A stretch of 64,000 bases of DNA from 2-12-FULL-60-25 sp003576745 (GTDB lineage: Bacteria; Patescibacteriota; Patescibacteriia; 2-12-FULL-60-25). A program made the position numbers and the translations under genes. Position 1 is the first letter of the stretch. Each line of letters opens with the position of its first letter. Below are positions 15,820 to 23,737 of the stretch, piece by piece. A model generated the notes under the pieces. That model was not told the DNA's origin, ran no database searches, and saw only the letters and a list, made by a program, of their open reading frames with translations. Where the stretch lies: the NCBI GenBank assembly GCA_030272835.1, contig SZOQ01000003.1, positions 54,008 through 118,007 of the forward strand, written 5' to 3'.

Positions 15820-16554
15820 TCAGGAAAAGCGTTCTCGTCGGATTCTCCCGGCATCGACGCCCAGCGCGTTCAGCGTTTGCGTAAGATCCTCCATAAAACC
15901 CTTCGGACCGCACAGGAGGAATTCTCCGCATGAAACATCGCCGGCATAGGTTTCGATGATTTTCCGGCCGATGCGTCCCCGCTCGCCCTTCCAGCCCTTT
16001 GGACATTCCCCCGTACAAATTTCGACAAAACGGACATGTGGATGCGATGCGGCAAGCGCGCGGAATTCCTCCGCATACGGCATGGCGCTCGCCTTCCGCG
16101 AAGAATAAAAAAGGATGATGTCTCCCCGAACGCCTGATGCGGCGAGCTCGCGAACCATGCTGCGGATAGGAACGATGCCTATGCCCCCGGCGAAAAACAT
16201 CCAGCGCCCGGCATGCATGTTCGGGGTGAAAACGCCGAAGGGCCCCTGCAGGTTTACCATATCACCCGGCAACAGGGATTCTGCGCGCGCCGTAAAATCC
16301 CCTTCCCGTTTGATGCCGAGTTCTATGGATCCGTTATATTCGTGCGGCGCAATGGCAATGGAGTATGCCGCGCGCGCCCACTCGGTTCCGTCGGTGTTCA
16401 GGAGATGCAGACCGACCCATTGTCCGGCTTGAAACGGCGGAACGGGCCGCGATGCATCCGCGGGTTCGAGCGTGAGCGCGAAACATCCCTCCGCTATGGG
16501 ACGGTTTTCCGTGACGCGATACGGCCGGAGTTCGGCCTGCGGAGGAATAGTCAT
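15820..16554 (-). CDS. Ferredoxin-NADP+ reductase-like FAD oxidoreductase
   Basis: Cytoplasmic flavoprotein, 244 residues, moving electrons between NAD(P)H and an unidentified carrier. Seen: an FAD-binding barrel with the RAAYSIA motif (RxYS-type) near residue 75, GPFGVFTP near 118, the nucleotide-binding GGIGIVPIRSM near 137 and the C-terminal LLCGPKGFMEDL. No 2Fe-2S cysteine cluster is present, so the partner is separate. The start at 16554 overlaps the SprT-like gene stop by four bases, implying coupling. The frame continues upstream only through the neighbouring gene. Electron partner unknown. Confidence 0.85.
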   Translation of the reverse strand: MTIPPQAELRPYRVTENRPIAEGCFALTLEPADASRPVPPFQAGQWVGLHLLNTDGTEWARAAYSIAIAPHEYNGSIELGIKREGDFTARAESLLPGDMVNLQGPFGVFTPNMHAGRWMFFAGGIGIVPIRSMVRELAASGVRGDIILFYSSRKASAMPYAEEFRALAASHPHVRFVEICTGECPKGWKGERGRIGRKIIETYAGDVSCGEFLLCGPKGFMEDLTQTLNALGVDAGRIRRERFS

Positions 16555-16952
16555 GACGAAAAGTGAATGCCGAGAACATCGTCCCCGGCGCATGCGGAAA
16601 CATTCTTTTGGTATTGCTTCCAGAAACGCGGATGATGCGCCATGCGCATCATCCGTCCGCCGTACACACAGCGCCTCGGCGGTTCCTGATGATGCGCCAG
16701 CTCGTGACAGATGACACGGATGATGGCGTCGAATTTACGGGGCTTCACGGTTTTTGGCGTATAAAGATCTACCGTAATGGATTGCTCGCCAATAACCGTG
16801 TAGCCGTATCGAAACGAGCGGAATGCTCCGGCCCCGCGCTTGCGGCGGCGGAGAGGCCGCAGGCAAAACCCCGGCATGCCGAGTAGCAGGCATATGCGCT
16901 GAAACAGGTGCTCGACATACGCTTCGTGACGCGGATCGACGATGTCCGCCAT
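16551..16952 (-). CDS. SprT-like zinc metallopeptidase
   Basis: Small (133 residues) predicted zinc-dependent peptidase. Seen: HELAHH near residue 84, an HExxH site, followed after some 20 residues by RMAHHPRFWKQY, which supplies the third His ligand in SprT/Spartan- and WLM-like enzymes. The N-terminal half contains the strand RYGYTVIGEQSITVDLY common to SprT-like domains. No signal peptide. It sits two bases downstream of the anchored protein gene and overlaps the oxidoreductase by four bases, so it is in the middle of an operon. The substrate is unknown. Confidence 0.75.
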   Translation of the reverse strand: MADIVDPRHEAYVEHLFQRICLLLGMPGFCLRPLRRRKRGAGAFRSFRYGYTVIGEQSITVDLYTPKTVKPRKFDAIIRVICHELAHHQEPPRRCVYGGRMMRMAHHPRFWKQYQKNVSACAGDDVLGIHFSS

Positions 16953-16954
16953 GG

Positions 16955-17698
16955 CTATGGAGCGCTCGGCGATTCCTGAATGCGCATGCTCTTGGCGAGT
17001 TGAAGCGCGGGCGCCGCGCCCGCCGTTTCATCCAACACGGAAATAAGCACGCCGCTGTCATTGGCCTCCCCAAGGCGTACCATCACGAATGTCCGAAGCC
17101 CTCGAGGCGCCTGATCGATTTTTCGAACCGCTTCGAGCGAAAATTTCTCATATGGCAGGCCGGCCTGCGTTTTTCCGGCGATCGCGTTTTTCGGCTTATC
17201 GAGACAAATCACAAGATCCTCATCTGTTGTTCCGCTCGCGCACTGGAATTGCGCCATGGTGAGCCTGAAACGTTCCCATGTGGGGAAGCTTACGGCATCG
17301 CGCATAACCGGAATCATGGACGCGACGCGCGTATGTTGCACCTCATCGGCCGGATCCGGACTTCCGGGTGCGGGCGGCGAACCCGGAACCAGCGAAAACT
17401 CTCCTCGGAGCTCCGATTCATATACCCAATAGCCTGCGGGCGGCGTGAATCCCACTTTGCGCGCTCGCATCCATGTGACGTCCCACGGCAATGGATCGGT
17501 CGGCTCGGATGGCGCTGTGGTTGCGGCGTCCCCGAAACTCGGAGATGCGGACTCGAAGGCGCCTAAAACAGGGCGCTCCTCTCCCGTGTCCTTCCCCGGC
17601 GATTTCACGTCGTTTTTCACGATAAAGAATGCCACGCCAATAGCGAGAATCGTAAGAATGGCCAGGGCGATGAGAATGCGTCGAAGAGTCGGTTTCAT
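16955..17698 (-). CDS. Membrane-anchored hypothetical protein
   Basis: Function unknown, 247 residues. Seen: a short basic N terminus, one membrane helix (ILIALAILTILAIGVAFFIV, about 7-26), a linker rich in Pro/Ser/Thr, then an exterior domain beginning PWDVTWMRARKVGFTPPAGYWVYE and containing two Cys (FQCASG, VICLDK). The C-terminal part (FVMVRLGEANDSGVLISVLDETA) looks like beta strands. I chose the ATG at 17698 because it directly precedes the anchor. It is 49 bases downstream of hppA and two bases upstream of the SprT-like gene, so it is probably co-transcribed. Confidence 0.65.
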   Translation of the reverse strand: MKPTLRRILIALAILTILAIGVAFFIVKNDVKSPGKDTGEERPVLGAFESASPSFGDAATTAPSEPTDPLPWDVTWMRARKVGFTPPAGYWVYESELRGEFSLVPGSPPAPGSPDPADEVQHTRVASMIPVMRDAVSFPTWERFRLTMAQFQCASGTTDEDLVICLDKPKNAIAGKTQAGLPYEKFSLEAVRKIDQAPRGLRTFVMVRLGEANDSGVLISVLDETAGAAPALQLAKSMRIQESPSAP

Positions 17699-17747
17699 AT
17701 TCTTCGCAAACGATTCGTGAATATCTGCTGGGTTCAACGGGAGCGAT

Positions 17748-19742
17748 CTACAGAAGCGCCGCAACGAGAAGAAGGGCGACAATGTTCAGCACCTTGATCA
17801 TGGGGTTGATGGCCGGACCGGCCGTGTCTTTATACGGATCGCCCACGGTGTCTCCGGTAACGGCCGCCTGATGCGCGAACGAGCCCTTGCCGCCGAAATT
17901 TCCTGCTTCGATATATTTCTTGGCATTGTCCCATGCTCCGCCGCCCGTGGTCATGGAAATGGCCACGAAAATGCCGGTGATGATGGCGCCGATCAAGAGT
18001 CCGCCGAGCGCGATCGGACCAAGCCAGAAGCCCACGATAATGGGAGCGGCCACCGGCAGAAGCGCCGGAAGAATCATTTGTTTAATGGCCGCGCGAGTGA
18101 CGATATCGACCGATGTGGCGTAATCCGGCTTGGCAGTCCCTTCCATAATGCCTGGAATCTCGCGGAACTGGCGCCGAACTTCCTCAACAACGGCGCCGGC
18201 AGACTTCCCCACCGCTTCCATGGCGAGCGCACCGAACAGATACGGAATGAGTCCGCCCAAAAACAGGCCGATAATGACCTTCGGATCTTCCAGCGTGAAT
18301 ACGAGACGGCGTCCGAGCTCGGCAAATTCCTGCGTATACGATGCGAACAGCACAAGCGCGGCGAGTCCGGCCGAGGCAATGGCATATCCTTTGGTGACGG
18401 CTTTCGTGGTATTGCCGACCGCGTCGAGGGGATCCGTGATATTCCTGACGTCCTCGGACAAGCCCGCCGATTCCGCGATACCGCCGGCATTGTCCGTAAT
18501 CGGGCCATAGGCGTCGATGGTGACGATAATGCCGGTAAGCGAAAGCATGGCCATGGCGGCAAGCGCGATGCCGTACAGGCCCGCGAAGCTATGGGCTGCA
18601 AAAATTCCGGCGGCGATCACGATAACCGGAAGCGCGGTAGATTTCATGCCCACGGCAATGCCGGCGATCACATTGGTGCCATGCCCCGTTTCCGATGCTT
18701 TCGCAATGGCTTTCACCGGTTTATAGCTCGTGGACGTATAGTATTCCGTAATCCACACCATGAATGCGGTAACCACGAGCCCCACGAGAGCGGATTTGGT
18801 GACGTCCGAGGCCGTAATGGGTCCTGTCTCGGGAAAGAACTGGTTCGCGGCATACCAGAACGCGATTGCCGCAAGCACGCCCGCGACGGCGAGACCCTTA
18901 TAGAGCGCGCCCATGATGTTCTGATTGTTACCGAGTTTAATGAAGAAGCCGCCGATGATGGAGGTGACAATGGCAATGCCCCCAAGCACGAGCGGGAAAA
19001 GGATCACGATGTCTTTTCCGGGGAAAGCGAGACTGCCCAAAATCATGGCCGCGAGCGCCGTGATGGCATAGGTCTCGAACAAATCCGCGGCCATGCCGGC
19101 GCAGTCACCTACATTGTCGCCCACATTGTCCGCGATAAAAGCAGGGTTGCGGGGATCATCTTCCGGGATACCAGCTTCCACTTTGCCCACGAGGTCCGCG
19201 CCCACATCCGCTGCCTTGGTAAAAATGCCGCCGCCCAAACGCGCAAAGACGGAAATAAGCGAACCGCCGAATCCCAGACCCACAAGCGCTTTCAGATCCC
19301 CGGTCAATGCATAAAATCCGGCCACGCCAAGAAGACCGAGTCCCACCACAAAGAGCCCGGTAACGCTTCCGCCTTTTACTGCGACGTCCAGCGCTTCCTT
19401 CATGCCTTTTTTCGCGGCCTCCGCAGTGCGCACATTCGCGCGGACGCTCACGCTCATGCCGATATACCCCGCGAGCGCGGAAAGGATGGCGCCCACCGCG
19501 AAGCCGAGGGCGGTGTTTCTCCCCAGAGTCACGAGCAAGACGATAAAGATGATGGCGCCGATAAAGGCAACCGTCTTATTCTGACGAAGAAGGTAGGCTT
19601 TCGCTCCCTGCTGTATCGCTTCGGCGATTTCAGTCATTTTCCCCTCCCCCGCCGGCTGATTCAGAACCCAGCGGACGAGATATGCGCCCCATGCAAGCGC
19701 CAAAATGGATGCGCCGAGGGCAAATTGTAGTGCTTGTGGCAT
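17748..19742 (-). CDS. hppA: Membrane H+-translocating pyrophosphatase, K+-independent type
   Basis: Couples pyrophosphate hydrolysis to proton export, energising the membrane from a biosynthetic by-product. Seen: 664 residues with some 15-16 membrane helices; the PPi site GGGIFTKAADVGADLVGKVEAGIPEDDPRNPA near 160-190 with DNVGDNVGDCAGMAADLFE, and the C-terminal GDTVGDPYKDTAGPAINP. The subtype motif reads GNTTKAVTKGYA near residue 443: Lys and Thr at these positions mark the K+-independent, proton-pumping class. It follows a 50-base leader and is first in a long minus-strand cluster running to 13924. Confidence 0.96.
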   Translation of the reverse strand: MPQALQFALGASILALAWGAYLVRWVLNQPAGEGKMTEIAEAIQQGAKAYLLRQNKTVAFIGAIIFIVLLVTLGRNTALGFAVGAILSALAGYIGMSVSVRANVRTAEAAKKGMKEALDVAVKGGSVTGLFVVGLGLLGVAGFYALTGDLKALVGLGFGGSLISVFARLGGGIFTKAADVGADLVGKVEAGIPEDDPRNPAFIADNVGDNVGDCAGMAADLFETYAITALAAMILGSLAFPGKDIVILFPLVLGGIAIVTSIIGGFFIKLGNNQNIMGALYKGLAVAGVLAAIAFWYAANQFFPETGPITASDVTKSALVGLVVTAFMVWITEYYTSTSYKPVKAIAKASETGHGTNVIAGIAVGMKSTALPVIVIAAGIFAAHSFAGLYGIALAAMAMLSLTGIIVTIDAYGPITDNAGGIAESAGLSEDVRNITDPLDAVGNTTKAVTKGYAIASAGLAALVLFASYTQEFAELGRRLVFTLEDPKVIIGLFLGGLIPYLFGALAMEAVGKSAGAVVEEVRRQFREIPGIMEGTAKPDYATSVDIVTRAAIKQMILPALLPVAAPIIVGFWLGPIALGGLLIGAIITGIFVAISMTTGGGAWDNAKKYIEAGNFGGKGSFAHQAAVTGDTVGDPYKDTAGPAINPMIKVLNIVALLLVAALL

Positions 19743-19794
19743 AAGATTTTTTGGTCAATGATGGAGAGAACACTAACGAAAAATGTCATTAAGG

Positions 19795-20026
19795 TCAACG
19801 GGGAAGCGAAGAAACCTCGATAGCAATTCTGTCAGGGTCACCAAAATGAACATCTCGGTCAGCACCCTTTTTTGCCGTATTAACTATGTCCCACCCCAAC
19901 TCCTCAAAATAGCGGGTTTAAAAATTCGTTCCTTAGGTCCTCTTCGTTGTATTCGATGGATTGATAGTAATTAAAATTTTCCGTAAAACGCTCGACCAGT
20001 TCTATGATTCGGTTCGGCGCTGGCAT
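19795..20026 (-). pseudogene. 5' remnant of a type IIG restriction-modification gene
   Basis: N-terminal fragment of an Eco57I/type IIG-like restriction-modification enzyme. Seen: after a good ribosome-binding site (AAGGAGG, near 20037) the frame reads MPAPNRIIELVERFTENFNY, then YNEEDLRNEFLNPLF, then hits TGA. After a one-base shift it continues FEELGWDIVNTAKKGADRDV and HFGDPDRIAIE, and stops after about 75 codons in all, next to hppA. Known: LVERF...YNE...R.EFLNPFFEALGWDV is the typical opening of these enzymes. Both the frameshift and loss of more than 90% of the gene show that it is dead. The segment is more AT-rich than its neighbours, as expected of acquired DNA. Confidence 0.75.
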
Positions 20027-20051
20027 AATGTTGCCCTCCTTCCCCATTGTC

Positions 20052-20900
20052 TCACATTTTCGACACTTTTACAGCCTCGGCATACCGCTCCATGCACTCT
20101 CGGAGCGCCACGTGGATTGGACGCATCTCAATGCCAAGTTCTTTGAGACGGTTGTTCTGAAGAATGCAATTCGATCGTCCCTTGACCGCGAGCCCCTGCG
20201 ATACCAGTTCGTCGGTGCTAATCCATTCATTCCTATGCTCCGGGTCCACCAGCTCTTTATAGAGCGCCATGAGATCGCGATGCCGCATGGTGCCGTCATT
20301 CACGGCGTGGAAGACGCCCTGCCCACGTTTTTCCATAAGCTGCCGTACGGCATTGATGAGGTCCGGAACAACCGTAACAGAATTCTCCACGTCGACGATT
20401 TTTGGATAGTGCGCGAGTTTCGTAATGAGATTGCGCGGTCCGGGCTTGCCGTCGATGGGCATGCGTAAGCGCACAATGGCGACATTCCGGAGCGTTGCGA
20501 GCACAAGATCCGCAGAATATTTCGAACGGGAATACATGGCAGAGGGATTGGCAAAATCATCCTCGCGCCATCCCGCCGGATCCGGCGATTCGCCGTAAAA
20601 AATACATCCTGACGCAAGATGCGTCATGTGAATGCCGCGCTTCTGACATGCTTCCGCGAGCATGAGCGGCGCAAGAACATTCCCGCGAATCGTCTCGAGC
20701 TGATTGGACTCGCACCAGTCCACATTGGGTCGTCCGGTTTTGCCCACCGCGGATAAAACAAATTCCGGACTGTGCTCATCGAGCGCCCGTTCGATTCCTG
20801 CAGGATCATCCGCGCGTTCAAGCGTAAGTACGGCGTCATCCCAGACATTATTGAATGCATTTCCGAGATACCCGGGACCGAAAATAAGAATACGGGACAT
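20052..20900 (-). CDS. RmlD-like NAD(P)-dependent sugar-nucleotide reductase/epimerase
   Basis: Short-chain dehydrogenase of the extended type, 282 residues. Seen: the N-terminal nucleotide-binding turn ILIFGPGYLGNAF, the FVLSAVGKTGRPNVDWCE segment matching the NxAAxTxVDxxE region of dTDP-4-dehydrorhamnose reductases, the MTHLASGCIFYG strand and a catalytic YSRSK (YxxxK) near residue 122. The GPGYLG turn departs from the usual GxxGxxG. A role in making a deoxysugar or other nucleotide sugar for the surface glycan is plausible, but no other rml gene is present. It stands alone, divergent from rnhB. Confidence 0.75.
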   Translation of the reverse strand: MSRILIFGPGYLGNAFNNVWDDAVLTLERADDPAGIERALDEHSPEFVLSAVGKTGRPNVDWCESNQLETIRGNVLAPLMLAEACQKRGIHMTHLASGCIFYGESPDPAGWREDDFANPSAMYSRSKYSADLVLATLRNVAIVRLRMPIDGKPGPRNLITKLAHYPKIVDVENSVTVVPDLINAVRQLMEKRGQGVFHAVNDGTMRHRDLMALYKELVDPEHRNEWISTDELVSQGLAVKGRSNCILQNNRLKELGIEMRPIHVALRECMERYAEAVKVSKM

Positions 20901-20924
20901 AGTTTCGGTGATGACTATGACATG

Positions 20925-21470
20925 GATTTGAGGCTGGGGTCTAGGGGCTCAAGTTGCGGTATGCGGTATGCGATATGCGGGTTGTGGGGAAGATTGTGGG
21001 TGGGAGCTGTTAGCTATTGGCAATGGGGCCGTTCAAGCGTTCCAGAGTTTTAGGGTTCTAGAGTTATCATGAGTTTCGTGTTTTTAATAAATAGCACATT
21101 ACTTACGGACCTACGATCTTACTGGCCCAAGGGCAAAGGGAACGGGTTACGGGGTTCGGGGAGAATTATGCTCCCCCTACGCAACTACGTCCTGCGCAAC
21201 TACGTCCTCTTCCCCCCTACGCAACCACGCAACTTCCCGCATGACTCACGACCCATACCTCACGACCCATGCCCTACGTCCTACGGTCTTACGAACCTAC
21301 GAACGTATAGACCCCAAGGGCTAAGGGAAGATTTTGTTCCCCTACGCCCTACGCACCACGTCCTACGGACTTTTCGCATACCGCAACCCGCATACCGCAT
21401 TCCGCGCTCGCCGCACGGCTCACGGCCACCCCTTCCTCCTTCCTCCTCCTTCGCGCCCCTTGTACGCTCC
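20925..21470 (+). repeat. Dispersed G-rich/C-rich intergenic repeat, copy 2 (longest)
   Basis: Occupies nearly all of the 573-base gap between the divergent reductase and rnhB. It contains GGGGCC/GGTTACGGGG runs, the CTACGATCTTAC phrase, alternating CTACGTC/CTACGCAA units (21180-21240), a second GGGCTAAGGG block, and a long C-rich end. No gene within it is supported. Confidence 0.8.
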
Positions 21471-21474
21471 TCTT

Positions 21475-22137
21475 ATGGTGAATGCATCGAGGATACGACC
21501 GATTTCCGTCGGCATCGATGAGTCCGGACGCGGTTGCGTCATCGGACCCATGGTCGTGGCCATCGTTGCCGCGGATGAAAGCGACCGCCGCTGGTTCTGG
21601 AAACATCGTGTCCGCGATTCCAAGCTCGTCCCGCCGCACGAGCGGGATGCATTGGCTGAACGGATCAAGGAACGCTGCTGGTTCGAGCTCCGAATCGCGG
21701 ATGCGCCGACGATCGACGAAGCCGTGCGCAATCGATCGAGGAATCTCACAGGCCTCGAGCTCGAAATGATGGCGGAGCTGCTCCGCGAATTTCAAGACGA
21801 GCATCCGGACCGCGCTGCTCTCGCGCTCGTGGATGCGCCGAGCGTGAATCCGCAGGGATTTTTGGAAAAACTCTATGACGCAAGCGGGTGGGAAAGCATG
21901 GAACAACTGGTCGCAAAACATCGCGCAGACAAAACCGACCGCACCGTCGCAGCCGCATCAATTCTGGCCAAGGCCGAACGCGAGCGACTGATCGCGAGGC
22001 TGAAAAAAGAACTTGGGATCGATTTTGGATGCGGATATACGCATGATGAGGCAACGAGGACATTCGTGGCATCCTGTCCGGCACATGCCCCTTATGTTCG
22101 CTGGAGTTGGTCCACGACGCGTATTCGTTCATCTTGA
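21475..22137 (+). CDS. rnhB: Ribonuclease HII, archaeal-like
   Basis: Removes ribonucleotides and RNA primers from DNA. Seen: catalytic Asp/Glu in SVGIDESGRGCVIGPMVVA at the N terminus, the third acid in VDAPSVNP near residue 120, KHRADKTDRTVAAASILAKAERER near 145-168, and GIDFGCGYTHDEATRTFV. The GPMVVA and FGCGYxxDxxT phrases match the archaeal/eukaryotic-type branch better than typical bacterial RnhB. Length is 220 residues. The ATG at 21475 lies just before the first conserved strand; further upstream is repeat DNA. A promoter for the next gene overlaps its stop codon. Confidence 0.9.
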   Translation: MVNASRIRPISVGIDESGRGCVIGPMVVAIVAADESDRRWFWKHRVRDSKLVPPHERDALAERIKERCWFELRIADAPTIDEAVRNRSRNLTGLELEMMAELLREFQDEHPDRAALALVDAPSVNPQGFLEKLYDASGWESMEQLVAKHRADKTDRTVAAASILAKAERERLIARLKKELGIDFGCGYTHDEATRTFVASCPAHAPYVRWSWSTTRIRSS

Positions 22138-22162
22138 CAATGCGTCACTTTTTCATCATTCT
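22134..22162 (+). promoter_or_regulatory. Promoter of the gene at 22200
   Basis: TTGACA (22134-22139), 17-base spacer, CATTCT (22157-22162), overlapping the rnhB stop codon. Confidence 0.55.
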
Positions 22163-22199
22163 CACAGCGCCCTTTCACCCGACACAGAGGAGATGACGA

Positions 22200-23318
22200 A
22201 TGCCCGGAAACGCCGAAAAGCCTCCTGTACGTTTTTTGGAGCTTGCGCTGGAGGGATCCTTCCGGCACCACGTGCAAACCCCCGCGGGGATGCTCGAGCA
22301 TTTTCCGCCGGACGGCCTCATGGCCGACATCCTGAAAGAACGCCCCCAAATGCGAGCCAATGTGCTCACAAGCGCCCTCAACATGGAAGGCGACTTCTTG
22401 ACGAAGCTCGGACCGTACACGGCCGGCGACCTGCTGCAGACGGCATATGAGGCCGGCGAGGCGGATGCCGGAAAAATCGTGGAGGCGAACACCTACCGCG
22501 CATGGGCCGAGGTTATCCCGCAGGCTGCGCTCTGGAATTTCATCTCGGGCCGCGAATGGTGGCGGAATCCGGATGACGGCGAACGGCAATACCTCCAGTT
22601 CCTGCTCGAAGCCATCCTCGCCCACGACTTCCTTCCGACAAAGGACTACCTCGACCAGCTGTCGCCGAAGGAGCTCGCTCCCGCGCTCAGCAAGAATAAA
22701 CTCGAGGAGCTCTTTGCCGACGCGGCAATCACAGGTCACCGGAATGAGCCGTTTCACGCGGATCGCGTGTTCAAGATCGTCGGGGTTCCCGACTTTTTCG
22801 ACGGCTTGCCGCCGGAATACCTGTTCGAACGTATCGTTCGTCGAACGGTGGATCGGCTCGGCATCCTGCGTTCCCAAACGATCCTCGAGGGATCCCCCGA
22901 AACCGCCGCAGCCATGGAGCAGGACGTCCAAGCCATCGGGCGCGCGCCGGGTGGCGAAGACGCGGAACGCATTCTCGCAACCGAACAGGCATTGGAGCCG
23001 TCCGGAACCGCTCCCGTCGAATTGCAGGCAATGACCGACGAGAATGCTCCCGAAACGACCGCGGCCACACCCGCGAGCAAGGAGGAGGAAGAAGCCGCAG
23101 AAGCGGAAGCCGGCGTTCATCACGGCAACAAAAAGCGCCGTGGAAAAACGACGACGCTCAAACCAGAAGCTGCGGTTCCGGAACCCCCGATGCAGGCGAC
23201 GGAGGAGAGACCGATCGAGCACGGCTGGAGTGCCCCGCCGAATGACACCCACGAAGCCGTGCCTTCGACGAAAAGCTACGGGCCCGCCGATCCGGACAAC
23301 GATTCCAGCGCATCCTGA
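22200..23318 (+). CDS. Hypothetical protein with helical N-terminal domain and disordered charged tail
   Basis: Not recognised. The 372-residue product has a mostly helical N-terminal two-thirds (to about 235) with leucine-rich phrases (FLELALEGSF, MLEHFPPDGLMADILKER, PPEYLFERIVRRTVDRLGI). The tail is rich in Ala, Glu, Pro and Thr and includes the basic patch HHGNKKRRGKTTT. No membrane segment or signal. The ATG at 22200 is preceded by GAGGAG seven bases upstream. It has its own promoter at 22134 and terminator at 23345, so it is a single-gene unit, probably a lineage-specific cytoplasmic protein. Confidence 0.72.
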   Translation: MPGNAEKPPVRFLELALEGSFRHHVQTPAGMLEHFPPDGLMADILKERPQMRANVLTSALNMEGDFLTKLGPYTAGDLLQTAYEAGEADAGKIVEANTYRAWAEVIPQAALWNFISGREWWRNPDDGERQYLQFLLEAILAHDFLPTKDYLDQLSPKELAPALSKNKLEELFADAAITGHRNEPFHADRVFKIVGVPDFFDGLPPEYLFERIVRRTVDRLGILRSQTILEGSPETAAAMEQDVQAIGRAPGGEDAERILATEQALEPSGTAPVELQAMTDENAPETTAATPASKEEEEAAEAEAGVHHGNKKRRGKTTTLKPEAAVPEPPMQATEERPIEHGWSAPPNDTHEAVPSTKSYGPADPDNDSSAS

Positions 23319-23344
23319 CCGGGCACTCATCTCCTCGATTCTCC

Positions 23345-23376
23345 AAAACGCGTCCCCGCCTTCGAGGACGCGTTTT
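23345..23376 (+). terminator. Terminator after the gene ending at 23318
   Basis: AAAACGCGTCC ... GGACGCGTTTT, 11-base-pair stem with a T tract. Confidence 0.85.
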
Positions 23377-23394
23377 CAATACCGTGAGACACGG

Positions 23395-23538
23395 ATCGAG
23401 GGCTAAGGGAAACGGGTTTCGGGTTTCGGGGAAGATTGTGCTCCCCTACGCACCACGTCCTACAGGGCGCGGCATGCCGCGCTCCTACATCCTACTCCCT
23501 GTTCCTCATCCTACGCCCCACGTCCTCCCTACTCCCTA
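23395..23538 (+). repeat. Dispersed intergenic repeat, copy 3
   Basis: Compact copy: GGGCTAAGGG, GGGTTTCGGGTTTCGGGG, CTCCCCTACG, then the GC palindrome region GGGCGCGGCATGCCGCGCTC (one mismatch to the perfect form at 53297) and a C-rich end. It lies between a terminator and tRNA-Ile(TAT). Confidence 0.8.
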
Positions 23539-23539
23539 C

Positions 23540-23568
23540 AAAAACGCCCTCGTTATGAGGACGTTTTT
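23540..23568 (-). terminator. Terminator after tRNA-Ile(TAT)
   Basis: On the minus strand AAAAACGTCCTC-ATAA-CGAGGGCGTTTTT, immediately past the CCA. Confidence 0.85.
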
Positions 23569-23570
23569 CT

Positions 23571-23647
23571 TGGTAGGCCCGCCTGGACTCGAACCAGGAA
23601 CCGCCAAGGTATAAGCTTGGTGCTCTAACCAATTGAGCTACAGGCCC
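23571..23647 (-). tRNA. tRNA-Ile(TAT)
   Basis: The acceptor pairs GGGCCTG with CGGGCCT (two G-U pairs); the anticodon stem CCAAG/CTTGG encloses loop CTTATAC, giving anticodon TAT for the AUA codon; the T-arm is CCTGG-TTCGAGT-CCAGG; A73 and encoded CCA. Most bacteria instead read AUA with a CAU tRNA modified by TilS, so this gene is unusual. Confidence 0.92.
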
Positions 23648-23702
23648 GGAATTGTTACGCGATCCTACTGGAAATCGCGCTTTTCTTCAACCATTGCCGG
23701 CA

Positions 23703-23731
23703 TTGCCGACCATGCCATTCTACGCCATAAT
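23703..23731 (+). promoter_or_regulatory. Promoter of the pseudouridine synthase gene, leaderless
   Basis: TTGCCG (23703-23708), 17-base spacer, CATAAT (23726-23731). The ATG at 23738 is only six bases past the -10 box, so transcription should start at or next to the start codon. Confidence 0.6.
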
Positions 23732-23737
23732 CGCCCC

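Noticed and set aside
17871..19730. 619-codon plus-strand frame opposite hppA
   Set aside because: It is the antisense shadow of a full-length, well conserved pyrophosphatase in GC-rich DNA; its residues are His/Arg/Asp-rich with no domain.
21180..21300. CTACG-phrase arrays as a possible CRISPR
   Set aside because: Units are 7-8 bases without unique spacers of constant length, and no cas gene is present.
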